DNA from: Bacteroidetes bacterium UBA2364
GTDB taxonomy: Bacteria > Bacteroidota > Rhodothermia > Rhodothermales > UBA2364
Direction of reading: 5' to 3'
DNA: 64,000 nucleotides
NCBI GenBank assembly: GCA_002344075.1
Contig: DDTM01000106.1
Span: 5,381-69,380, forward strand
Part shown: one piece after another, positions 9,577 through 16,741 of the stretch
How the letters are laid out: each line of letters opens with the position of its first letter
Position numbering within the stretch: the stretch's first letter is position 1
The notes under the pieces: generated by a model
Seen by the model: the letters and a program-made list of their open reading frames with translations, nothing else
Database searches by the model: none
Told to the model about the DNA's origin: nothing
Made by a program: the position numbers and the translations under genes

Positions 9577-9939
9577 ATGCCCACTTCCGATTTTTACGAA
9601 CGAGTTTATGCCGTAGCACGCCAAGTGCCCTTCGGCAATGTCACCACCTATGGCCATATCGCCCGGTATTTGGGTACGGGGCAGTCCGCAAGGGTAGTAG
9701 GATGGGCATTAAACCAATGTCCACCTGATGTTCCGGCGCATCGTGTGGTAAACCGTTTTGGCGGTTTGTCTGGTGCGCTTCATTTTGGTGGGCCTTTTGT
9801 TATGGAAGATCGCCTCAGATCTGAGGGCATACACTTTACCGAGGGCGGCCTGGTTCTGCTGACGCAACACCTTTGGGATCCAACGGTGCATTTGGACTCA
9901 CCCAAACCCATTCACTTATCCAATAAAACCGATGAATAG
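9577..9939 (+). CDS. Alkyltransferase-like protein (ATL, MGMT DNA-binding domain)
   Basis: This 120-residue protein is the C-terminal domain of O6-alkylguanine transferases: 'VPFGNVTTYGHIARYLG', an arginine-finger segment 'SARVVGWAL', and the active-site motif. The motif reads PAHRV, with Ala54 in place of the acceptor cysteine. ATL proteins keep lesion binding and base flipping but cannot transfer the alkyl group; they flag O6-alkylguanine for nucleotide excision repair. The next gene starts inside its last codons (8-bp overlap). An active Ogt is encoded at 49054. Confidence 0.88.
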   Translation: MPTSDFYERVYAVARQVPFGNVTTYGHIARYLGTGQSARVVGWALNQCPPDVPAHRVVNRFGGLSGALHFGGPFVMEDRLRSEGIHFTEGGLVLLTQHLWDPTVHLDSPKPIHLSNKTDE

Positions 9940-10294
9940 AATAGAACAGTTTCGATTGTACAGAGATCGGATGAATAAGCGCATTTTGGAGCAAGGCTCA
10001 CACTTGGGCATTAAGCGTGTTTATAATTTAGACACCAATGCCTATCGAGATGGCGCGTTGTCCAGTCAGACCAAGGAGTTACTGGGTTTGGTGGCCTCGA
10101 TGGTGCTCCGGTGCAATGACTGTATTGATTATCACCTGATACAGTGTATTGAGGCGGGTTTTACGAATGAAGAATTAGAAGATGCCATGAATGTGGCGCT
10201 TGTAGTGGGTGGTACGATTGTGATCCCTCACCTTCGTCATGCCTACGAGACCATAGACCTACTCCGCGCCGAGAGATCGCAACAACTGGCCTAA
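9932..10294 (+). CDS. Carboxymuconolactone decarboxylase / AhpD-like family protein
   Basis: This 120-residue all-helical protein has the redox motif of the AhpD-like branch, 'MVLRCNDCIDYHL' (C-x2-C followed by a histidine), and the family's 'EAGFTNEELEDAMNVALVVG'. Members act as peroxidase partners or decarboxylases; the CxxC favours a thiol-redox role. Overlap with the ATL gene implies translational coupling, but no functional link is known. Confidence 0.85.
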   Translation: MNRIEQFRLYRDRMNKRILEQGSHLGIKRVYNLDTNAYRDGALSSQTKELLGLVASMVLRCNDCIDYHLIQCIEAGFTNEELEDAMNVALVVGGTIVIPHLRHAYETIDLLRAERSQQLA

Positions 10295-10296
10295 AA

Positions 10297-11247
10297 TCAG
10301 CCGGAGTGGTGTAATTTTCGACAAATAGGGCAATAATCAGCCGGAGCATTCCCATTGACATCTAATGGAATATCTGCGGGGATATCGGTGGTTCTAATAG
10401 TCTTGGGCAAAGGCGACTTCTCCCCCAGTAGTTCATCAATCCGCACCAACTGATATTCTTTTTTCTGGAGCCATGTCACCAATTCGCCCAGTCGTTTATA
10501 AAATTTGTCGGTTCTTTCTGGAGCGGTTCCCATGTGTATCAACATGATAAAGCCATTAAAGCCATCCGGATCGGATTGTTCATACGCCTTAATGCTTTCC
10601 AAAATGGCCTCACTGCTTTTGTAATTGGGCATTTTGGGCGTTGTATAATCGGCATTGGAACGACTTCCGGGCGTTATAGCAATTAATTTCAGTCCAAGCT
10701 CTTGTGTCCACTGGGCAATAGAAACATCATACCATTCATAAGGAGGGAGAAAGTAAGGGGCAGCCGCTTTCTGAATGCCAAATTTCTCCATGGCTTTATA
10801 ATTTTCTAACAAGTCCAAAGTCATCTCTTGTTTCCCAATAATCAAGCTATCGCCAAAACCATATTCCAAGTGCTGATCGGAGTGCGCACCCAGATAATGT
10901 CCGTCTTCCTTTAGCCCCAGAATCAGCGCATGTCGTGTGGTGTCCCGATAAAAGCGGCCCGTCAAGAAAAAAGAAGCCTTTACGCGGTGTTTTGCAAGGG
11001 CTTTACGAACAATGTCTCCGCCTTCCGCAAACCGGTCTGCCGAGATGATAAGGGCTATTTTTTTTTGGCTCCGATCCCCGCGAATGAGGGTCTCTTTGAT
11101 GCGGGTAAACCCAGCAGTAGGTTTTTCGGTAGTAACGGGTTGGGGGGATGAAGGGCTTGGTGATGGCTGAGGCGGGTTACAGGCTAACATACCAAAGAAA
11201 ACCCAGAACGTAAACCATATCGTTTTATGTATATTCAACAGTTCCAT
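10297..11247 (-). CDS. Polysaccharide deacetylase (NodB-like) lipoprotein with altered catalytic motif
   Basis: From the ATG at 11247 this is a 316-residue protein with a signal peptide and lipobox ('FFGMLAC', Cys23), followed by a proline/serine-rich linker. The NodB fold shows the zinc motif 'AHSDQHLEYG' and 'YFLPPYEWYD'. The first motif, normally TFDD, reads ISAD, so the metal aspartate is kept but the catalytic-base aspartate seems to be replaced by alanine. It may be an atypical or inactive deacetylase. A TTG at 11274 is an alternative start, but the lipoprotein signal fits the ATG better. Confidence 0.78.
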   Translation of the reverse strand: MELLNIHKTIWFTFWVFFGMLACNPPQPSPSPSSPQPVTTEKPTAGFTRIKETLIRGDRSQKKIALIISADRFAEGGDIVRKALAKHRVKASFFLTGRFYRDTTRHALILGLKEDGHYLGAHSDQHLEYGFGDSLIIGKQEMTLDLLENYKAMEKFGIQKAAAPYFLPPYEWYDVSIAQWTQELGLKLIAITPGSRSNADYTTPKMPNYKSSEAILESIKAYEQSDPDGFNGFIMLIHMGTAPERTDKFYKRLGELVTWLQKKEYQLVRIDELLGEKSPLPKTIRTTDIPADIPLDVNGNAPADYCPICRKLHHSG

Positions 11248-11469
11248 AAAGTTGTATCGGATGATAGTGTGCAACTTGTACGATTTCGGAAACCGTCTAT
11301 AAGAGCCACTTTAGGACAGAGACGGCGCTATTTTGTCAAAAAACCAATGCCTCATATGCCCAAGCTGCTATTGTCCTTGGATGCAAATGGAGGCCATTGG
11401 TCTAAAACGATAAGGAAAAAATCCATCCAACCCGTAGGATGTGGGACACCACTTAGTGCGCTCGGCAGT

Positions 11470-12312
11470 TTATCCGCCAAAACAGCGTTCGGCAGCAAGC
11501 ACACCCCGCTCAAAGATAGGGTCCCTGTCTTCTGTAAAGCCCAGAATACTGATGTCGTGTACATCCGGCTCAATAAGTAAATCTGGTGGTGCGAGTTGTA
11601 AATACAAGTGTTCGACTTGCTGGATCATCAAATCCAAGGAGCGTTCCAAAACACGCAAACTCAGCGGGGTTCGACGCACGAGACGGTGTTTGATGGCTTC
11701 TTTCCATGAAATCTCCCCGTCGCGGTCGTCGTCTGCGTCTTCCTCGCCCAATACACGCCAATCATTGCGGTTAAACAGCCTGACAGCAATGGTTTGGGTT
11801 GCTCCGTTATCAAGCAAGACGCGAACCGGCAGGTTATTAAACAAGCCCCCATCAATCAGCCAGCGGCCTCCAATTTGTACTGGCGCAAAGATACCGGGTA
11901 CAGCGGTGGATGCCAATACTGCTGGCGCCAGTTGTCCGGAACTTACCACCACTTCCTCGCCCTTCTCTATGTCGGTACACATGACGAAAAACGGCGTAGG
12001 CAAGTCTTCGAAGCGGCCATACGGGAGCGTAAACCGCAAAAAATCCCCCAAACCTTCCACATCAATTAAGCCTTTTCCGTCTAAACGGATGCTCATTAGT
12101 TCTAGCAAGTCTTGGGTCATAAAAACCTGCCGGATTTCCTCTACAGGCATTCCGGCGGCATAAAACACCCCCACCAATGCCCCGATACTACACCCTGCCA
12201 CCAAGTCCGGCTTTATCCCCTGTTTTTCCAGTACCGAAAGTGCGCCCAAGTGTGCCAAGCCTTTCATCCCACCCCCGCCGAGGGCCAATCCTATTTTGGG
12301 TTGTATGTTCAT
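11470..12312 (-). CDS. Patatin-like phospholipase (RssA-like)
   Basis: This 280-residue protein has an oxyanion-hole glycine loop 'LGGGGMKGLAHLG', the nucleophile elbow 'GCSIG' with Ser42, and the DGG motif with Asp154 ('WLIDGGLFNNLPV'). These give the Ser-Asp dyad of patatin-type lipid acyl hydrolases. There is no signal peptide or C-terminal barrel, so it is the small cytoplasmic or membrane-associated type. The start is 5 bp after the permease stop, so the two are probably cotranscribed. Confidence 0.88.
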   Translation of the reverse strand: MNIQPKIGLALGGGGMKGLAHLGALSVLEKQGIKPDLVAGCSIGALVGVFYAAGMPVEEIRQVFMTQDLLELMSIRLDGKGLIDVEGLGDFLRFTLPYGRFEDLPTPFFVMCTDIEKGEEVVVSSGQLAPAVLASTAVPGIFAPVQIGGRWLIDGGLFNNLPVRVLLDNGATQTIAVRLFNRNDWRVLGEEDADDDRDGEISWKEAIKHRLVRRTPLSLRVLERSLDLMIQQVEHLYLQLAPPDLLIEPDVHDISILGFTEDRDPIFERGVLAAERCFGG

Positions 12313-12317
12313 TTTAG

Positions 12318-13775
12318 TTATGCCTTCGCTTTCCGCCAGACCTTAAAGTACACCAGGGTTCCGATGGAAAGCAGAATAAGTCCAGCCACAGGCTCGGTAT
12401 TCAACAAGCTAAAGATAGCGCTTCCCCACTCGCCGTTGCCAAAATGTGTACCCGCTTCAGCGAATTTTTTGGCTGGGTTCACAATTAAGGAATTAAGTAC
12501 AAAAGCAAAAGCGACAATACAGAAGAAGGCAGGAATAAGCGGGTAGAGTGGCACTTTATAGGGGCGGGCCGCATCGGCCAACTTTTTCCGGAAAACAAAA
12601 ACCGAGAGGCCGGTAAGACCATAGAAAATCCAGTCCACAAATGTCACATAATCTATCAAATTTTCGAATGCGCCCCAGAAAAGGAGGAGCACAATGGCCC
12701 AAATGGATTGAATGACAATGGCATTGGCAGGCGTTTTGTAGGTAGGGTGAATCTCGGCGAGTTTTTTGAAGAACAACCCATCATCTGCCATTGCAAAATA
12801 GATACGCGGGCAAGATAAAATATAAATTCCCGTCGTCCCTAAAACAGAAATACAGATCAGCAGGGAAATCCACTTGGCCGCTCCCGGAAATACCACCGAG
12901 ACCATATCGGCAGCAATTTGTTTAGACTGGGTTACGATTTCCATCGGGAGTATCTTGAGATAGGCAACATTAATTAACAAATAAACGGTGGTGATCACAA
13001 TTGCCCCGATAATCATGGCACGCGGTACGGTCCGAGAGGGGTCTTTGGCCTCGCCCACCACAAACGTGGTATGTTGCCAACCGCCATAAGACCACAACAC
13101 CCCGACCAAGCCCGTAAGCATGGCCGTCACAATGCCAAACCCGACGGGCATGGACGGCTGTACAGCACCAGCGGATCTTACCTGATCCAACATGGCTCCC
13201 GTAAGATTGGGATCTGGAATAAAAAACAGGCCAATGACAATTACAGCCGCAATACCAACCAATTTGGTAGTGGTAAAGACATTGGTAAAGAGCTTGGATA
13301 AATCCACACCAAAGACATTAATCAGGGTAAGGACAATCAGGGTTCCGATCTGGATGACTAAGGGTACGGTGACCTGGATAGGTCCAATAGAAAACAAGAC
13401 TTCTTGGGAGATGGGCACGACATATTTCAAAAAATCCGTGAACACAACAACCAGCCCGGCGATGGAACCCGTATTGGTCACCACAAGCAGAGACCAACCA
13501 TACAAAAAACCAGCCAAGTCTCCAAAAGCTTCTCGGATATACACGTACATGCCGCCACGCTTGGTAAACAGGGTTCCTAACTCGGCAAAAGTGAGCGCAC
13601 CCGTGAGGGTAACGAGGCCCCCTAGCAACCAAACCCCAATAATCAGGGTATGATCGGGCAAGAAAGCCCCTACTTTGGTTCCTGCGGCGCGAAAAATACC
13701 GCTCCCAATGGCTGCACCGATGGCAATCATGGTGAGGCTAAAGAGCGTGAGGCTTTTTTTAAACTCTTGAGACAT
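12318..13775 (-). CDS. APC-family amino acid permease
   Basis: From the ATG at 13775 (MSQEFKKSLTLF) this is a 485-residue protein with about 12 membrane helices. The first helix carries 'IAIGAAIGSGIFRAAG', the substrate-binding glycine motif of the amino acid-polyamine-organocation superfamily. 'FTKRGGMYVYIREAFG' and the 'YGGWQHTTFVVGEAKDPSRTVPRA' region are typical of LAT/YkbA-like exchangers. Substrate is unknown. Longer starts up to 13847 add a leader of no evident function. Confidence 0.85.
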   Translation of the reverse strand: MSQEFKKSLTLFSLTMIAIGAAIGSGIFRAAGTKVGAFLPDHTLIIGVWLLGGLVTLTGALTFAELGTLFTKRGGMYVYIREAFGDLAGFLYGWSLLVVTNTGSIAGLVVVFTDFLKYVVPISQEVLFSIGPIQVTVPLVIQIGTLIVLTLINVFGVDLSKLFTNVFTTTKLVGIAAVIVIGLFFIPDPNLTGAMLDQVRSAGAVQPSMPVGFGIVTAMLTGLVGVLWSYGGWQHTTFVVGEAKDPSRTVPRAMIIGAIVITTVYLLINVAYLKILPMEIVTQSKQIAADMVSVVFPGAAKWISLLICISVLGTTGIYILSCPRIYFAMADDGLFFKKLAEIHPTYKTPANAIVIQSIWAIVLLLFWGAFENLIDYVTFVDWIFYGLTGLSVFVFRKKLADAARPYKVPLYPLIPAFFCIVAFAFVLNSLIVNPAKKFAEAGTHFGNGEWGSAIFSLLNTEPVAGLILLSIGTLVYFKVWRKAKA

Positions 13776-13913
13776 GTATTTACGGGGATCAATGGATGAA
13801 TAGATCATATGAAGATAATGTAATGCAACCATCCTCATCAACTTCACTGGGTATATTCTACCAAATAAAGCCTATTATTCAGGTATTGGGTCACCGAATC
13901 CCCTTTTACGCTC

Positions 13914-14681
13914 ATGTCAAACCATTTCGGAAACACTCGTAAACACGTTGAAATTTGTACGTCCACGAACCTGTTGGCCGCAGAATGGGCAAGAGCGGGT
14001 ACACCTGAGGGTGCTGTGGTTTCTACGGATTTCCAGACCGCCGGAAGAGGCCGATTGGGGCGCACATGGGATTCCGAATCTTCACACAACCTTATGTTTT
14101 CACTGATTTTAAGACCTAATATAAAACCAGAACATTATGGGCAATTGGTGTTGGCAGCGGCAGTGGCTGTTTCGGATGTCCTCTCGAAGGCTCTGGCCTT
14201 TGAGGTGGTACAAATCAAGTGGCCAAACGACATATTGTTGGACGGAAAAAAGGTTTGCGGCATGATTATAGAAACCGTCAGTGGAACCGATGCGCTTATT
14301 TTAGGGATTGGTCTAAATGTGAACCAACCTACATTTCCGGAGACATTGCGTCAAAAAGCAACCTCGCTGGCCATATTTTCTGGTAAAACCTTCGACCGAG
14401 AGGTCCTTTTGGGTTGGATACTGGAATCTTTAGAAACCCAACTACACCATTTGTATCAAAAAGGTGTTTCGGATGCACGCCGGTGCTATTTAGCTGCCTT
14501 GGCCGGATTGGGAGAGCGCATCACCCTTCGGGAGAGCAAAGAGGTCATACATCAGGGCATTTTGGCGGGTGTAACTGAAAAGGGCCACCTAATGGTGATG
14601 GAGAAGGGGGGAATTCGGGTATTTGTAGCGGGCGAGGTGAGTTTGTCTGATTTTTATGCAACCGCAGAAAGCCCAAAATAA
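13914..14681 (+). CDS. birA: Biotin--[acetyl-CoA-carboxylase] ligase (group I BirA)
   Basis: This 255-residue enzyme has the biotin-protein ligase signatures 'STNLLAAEWA', 'QTAGRGRLGRTWDS', 'KWPNDILLDGKKVCGMIIE' and a C-terminal SH3-like domain. It makes biotinyl-AMP and attaches biotin to acetyl-CoA carboxylase. The N-terminal DNA-binding domain of E. coli BirA is absent, so it should not act as a repressor. It is divergent from the permease. Confidence 0.93.
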   Translation: MSNHFGNTRKHVEICTSTNLLAAEWARAGTPEGAVVSTDFQTAGRGRLGRTWDSESSHNLMFSLILRPNIKPEHYGQLVLAAAVAVSDVLSKALAFEVVQIKWPNDILLDGKKVCGMIIETVSGTDALILGIGLNVNQPTFPETLRQKATSLAIFSGKTFDREVLLGWILESLETQLHHLYQKGVSDARRCYLAALAGLGERITLRESKEVIHQGILAGVTEKGHLMVMEKGGIRVFVAGEVSLSDFYATAESPK

Positions 14682-14683
14682 AA

Positions 14684-14713
14684 AAACGCCTCCAGCCTAA
14701 TTCACAGGCGTTT
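14684..14713 (+). terminator. Stem-loop terminator after birA
   Basis: AAACGCCT at 14684-14691 pairs with AGGCGTTT at 14706-14713, starting just after the birA stop and preceded by an A-run. The T-run is only three bases, so strength is uncertain. Confidence 0.6.
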
Positions 14714-14845
14714 AGCGCGTTTCATCCCGTTACTTCTTTTAACATTCCTCCATTTAGGCTTTGAAAAAGCCATTCGTATCCAGAAACTTTTTTTACGTAT
14801 CTTATTCAATCCCCCCTTTGCACCTTAATTCATTACTGATCAACC

Positions 14846-16009
14846 ATGTCTATCTGGATCACAATCGTTTTGGACGGTGTGGGCATAGGTGAAGCACCCG
14901 ACGCCCATGAATACGGAGATGAAGGCTCTAACACTTTAGGCCATATTTGTGCCTTGGCACGTCCGCCCTTGCCCAATCTTACGGCGGCGGGCTTAGGCAA
15001 TATTGCTCCGTTGGTGGGTATTCCGGCTGTTGCGCATCCACAAGCCGTTTTTGGGAAAATGCAGGAAGCCTCCGCAGGAAAAGACAGTACTACAGGGCAT
15101 TGGGAATTGGCCGGATTACCATTAGATACGCCCTTCCCAACGTATCCGAATGGTTTTCCCGAAGACCTTGTGGCGCAATGGGTATCGCTTTGTGGACTTC
15201 CGGGCGCACTGGCAAATTGTGTGGCCTCCGGAACCGCCGTCATCGAAAAGTATGGAGCGGAACACTTAAAAACAGGTAAACCAATTGTTTACACCTCGGC
15301 AGATAGCGTTTTTCAAGTGGCTGCCCATACCGATTGCGTGCCCATCGAGACACTCTATCGTATCTGCGAAATTGCCCGCAACGAGGTATGTGTGGGGCCT
15401 CATGCCGTAGGCCGTGTAATTGCAAGGCCATTTACCGGCGAACCAGGTGCATTACGGCGGCTTTCCGGTCAGCGTAAAGATTTTTCTTATTTACCCACCC
15501 ATACCACCTTGCAGGAAGCACTTCAGAAACAAGGCATTCGGACGATCGCCATCGGGAAAATTGGCGACCTTTTTGGAAATGTGGGCTTCGATGAAATCCG
15601 AAAAACAAAATCCAATGCCGAAGGAATAAGCCGTACCATCGAAGCGATACAGGACGTGCAGAAAACAGGCGAACGGGCCTTTATCTGGACCAATCTCGTA
15701 GATTTTGACCAAGAATACGGCCATCGTAACGACGTACCCGGGTTTTCAGCGGCCTTGCAGGCTTTTGATGCGGCTCTTCCAGAAATCAGGGCGGTCTTAC
15801 CCGATGAAGCACGTTTGTGTATCACCGCCGATCATGGCAACGATCCATCCACTCCCAGCACCGATCACAGCCGAGAATACGTCCCTCTGTTGCTCTTTGG
15901 TAGCCCTATCGTCCGTGACATCGGAACCCGTACCACTTTTGCCGACCATGCCCAGACGGTAGCCGCATACTTTCAATGTACTTTTGAGTCACCAGGGTTT
16001 GCATTTTAG
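14846..16009 (+). CDS. deoB: Phosphopentomutase
   Basis: This 387-residue alkaline-phosphatase-superfamily enzyme has the DeoB signatures 'VLDGVGIGEAPDA', 'GSNTLGHI', 'GKDSTTGHWELAG' and the metal-binding 'TADHGNDPSTPSTDHSREYVPLL'. It interconverts ribose-1-P/deoxyribose-1-P and the 5-phosphates in nucleoside salvage. The length is normal for the family. It stands alone, without deoA, deoC or deoD nearby. Confidence 0.95.
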   Translation: MSIWITIVLDGVGIGEAPDAHEYGDEGSNTLGHICALARPPLPNLTAAGLGNIAPLVGIPAVAHPQAVFGKMQEASAGKDSTTGHWELAGLPLDTPFPTYPNGFPEDLVAQWVSLCGLPGALANCVASGTAVIEKYGAEHLKTGKPIVYTSADSVFQVAAHTDCVPIETLYRICEIARNEVCVGPHAVGRVIARPFTGEPGALRRLSGQRKDFSYLPTHTTLQEALQKQGIRTIAIGKIGDLFGNVGFDEIRKTKSNAEGISRTIEAIQDVQKTGERAFIWTNLVDFDQEYGHRNDVPGFSAALQAFDAALPEIRAVLPDEARLCITADHGNDPSTPSTDHSREYVPLLLFGSPIVRDIGTRTTFADHAQTVAAYFQCTFESPGFAF

Positions 16010-16031
16010 GCGACGAACTTGAACTTTACCC

Positions 16032-16039
16032 TACCTTTG
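16032..16039 (+). promoter_or_regulatory. Bacteroidota-type -7 promoter box (TACCTTTG)
   Basis: The octamer fits TAnnTTTG and lies 57 bp before the lipoprotein start at 16096, in the short gap after deoB. Candidate only. Confidence 0.4.
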
Positions 16040-16095
16040 CAAAAAGTGACCGTTTTTCCCTTATCTTTTAGACTTTATGCCCAAAACAAGCATCA

Positions 16096-16650
16096 ATGCA
16101 CCGGACTTTTTCGTTCTGCCTGTTCTTTTTTGGGGTGGCCGGATGTGTACCTAAAGCCATCCCTAATAAGGAGCCTGTTAAGCGTTTTGTGATGCCTACC
16201 GAAGGACTCACTCCTGCCGAGTCTTTTGTTAAAAATCGAATTCAAAAAGAGGGTATCCATGTGGTACACTTCTGGGCGCCGTGGTGTGGGAACTCCATCA
16301 ACGAGTTAAAATCTGGCTGGTATGAGGCGATTGGAGCATATGCAGCAGATGAAAGCGTAACGTTTACGTTTGTGACCCTCTGGAACCACGGCAAAAGTGC
16401 ACGCGATGTGATGGACCGATACCTGATTCCCGAAATCGTGTCGGAACAAGTTCTACCAGATTTCGGAGACTCGGACGAATATATCCATCGTCGCCGTATT
16501 TTTTTGGGATTGCCTGTAACTTGGACGCCCACTACATGGGTCTTTCATAAGTCTGGGCAATTGGCCTATGCGTTTAACTATGGCGAAACAACTCCCGAAG
16601 TGCTCAAAAATGCCATCGAAGGCGCCCGTGCATCGTGGCACCATGAGTAA
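16096..16650 (+). CDS. Thioredoxin-like lipoprotein with CGNS active site
   Basis: This 184-residue protein starts with a signal peptide and lipobox ('GVAGC', Cys17). It has a thioredoxin/TlpA-like core with 'VHFWAPWCGNS' and a cis-proline-like segment 'LPVTWTPTTWVF'. The resolving cysteine of CxxC is replaced by Ser67, leaving Cys64 alone. A single-cysteine thioredoxin fold usually points to a mixed-disulfide, isomerase-like or chaperone role rather than classical dithiol reduction. It should be membrane-anchored in the periplasm or outer membrane. Confidence 0.78.
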   Translation: MHRTFSFCLFFFGVAGCVPKAIPNKEPVKRFVMPTEGLTPAESFVKNRIQKEGIHVVHFWAPWCGNSINELKSGWYEAIGAYAADESVTFTFVTLWNHGKSARDVMDRYLIPEIVSEQVLPDFGDSDEYIHRRRIFLGLPVTWTPTTWVFHKSGQLAYAFNYGETTPEVLKNAIEGARASWHHE

Positions 16651-16741
16651 GCGGCGTTAATGAGTACGTGGCGTTGGCACCCCAACATACCGAAGATATT
16701 TAATCCATTAATTTGTATCCCCTAACCGAAACCCCAGCCGA

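Noticed and set aside
11441..12163. 240-codon plus-strand ORF
   Set aside because: It is antisense to the patatin-like gene, rich in Ser/Lys/Thr, and has no family resemblance; it is a shadow frame.
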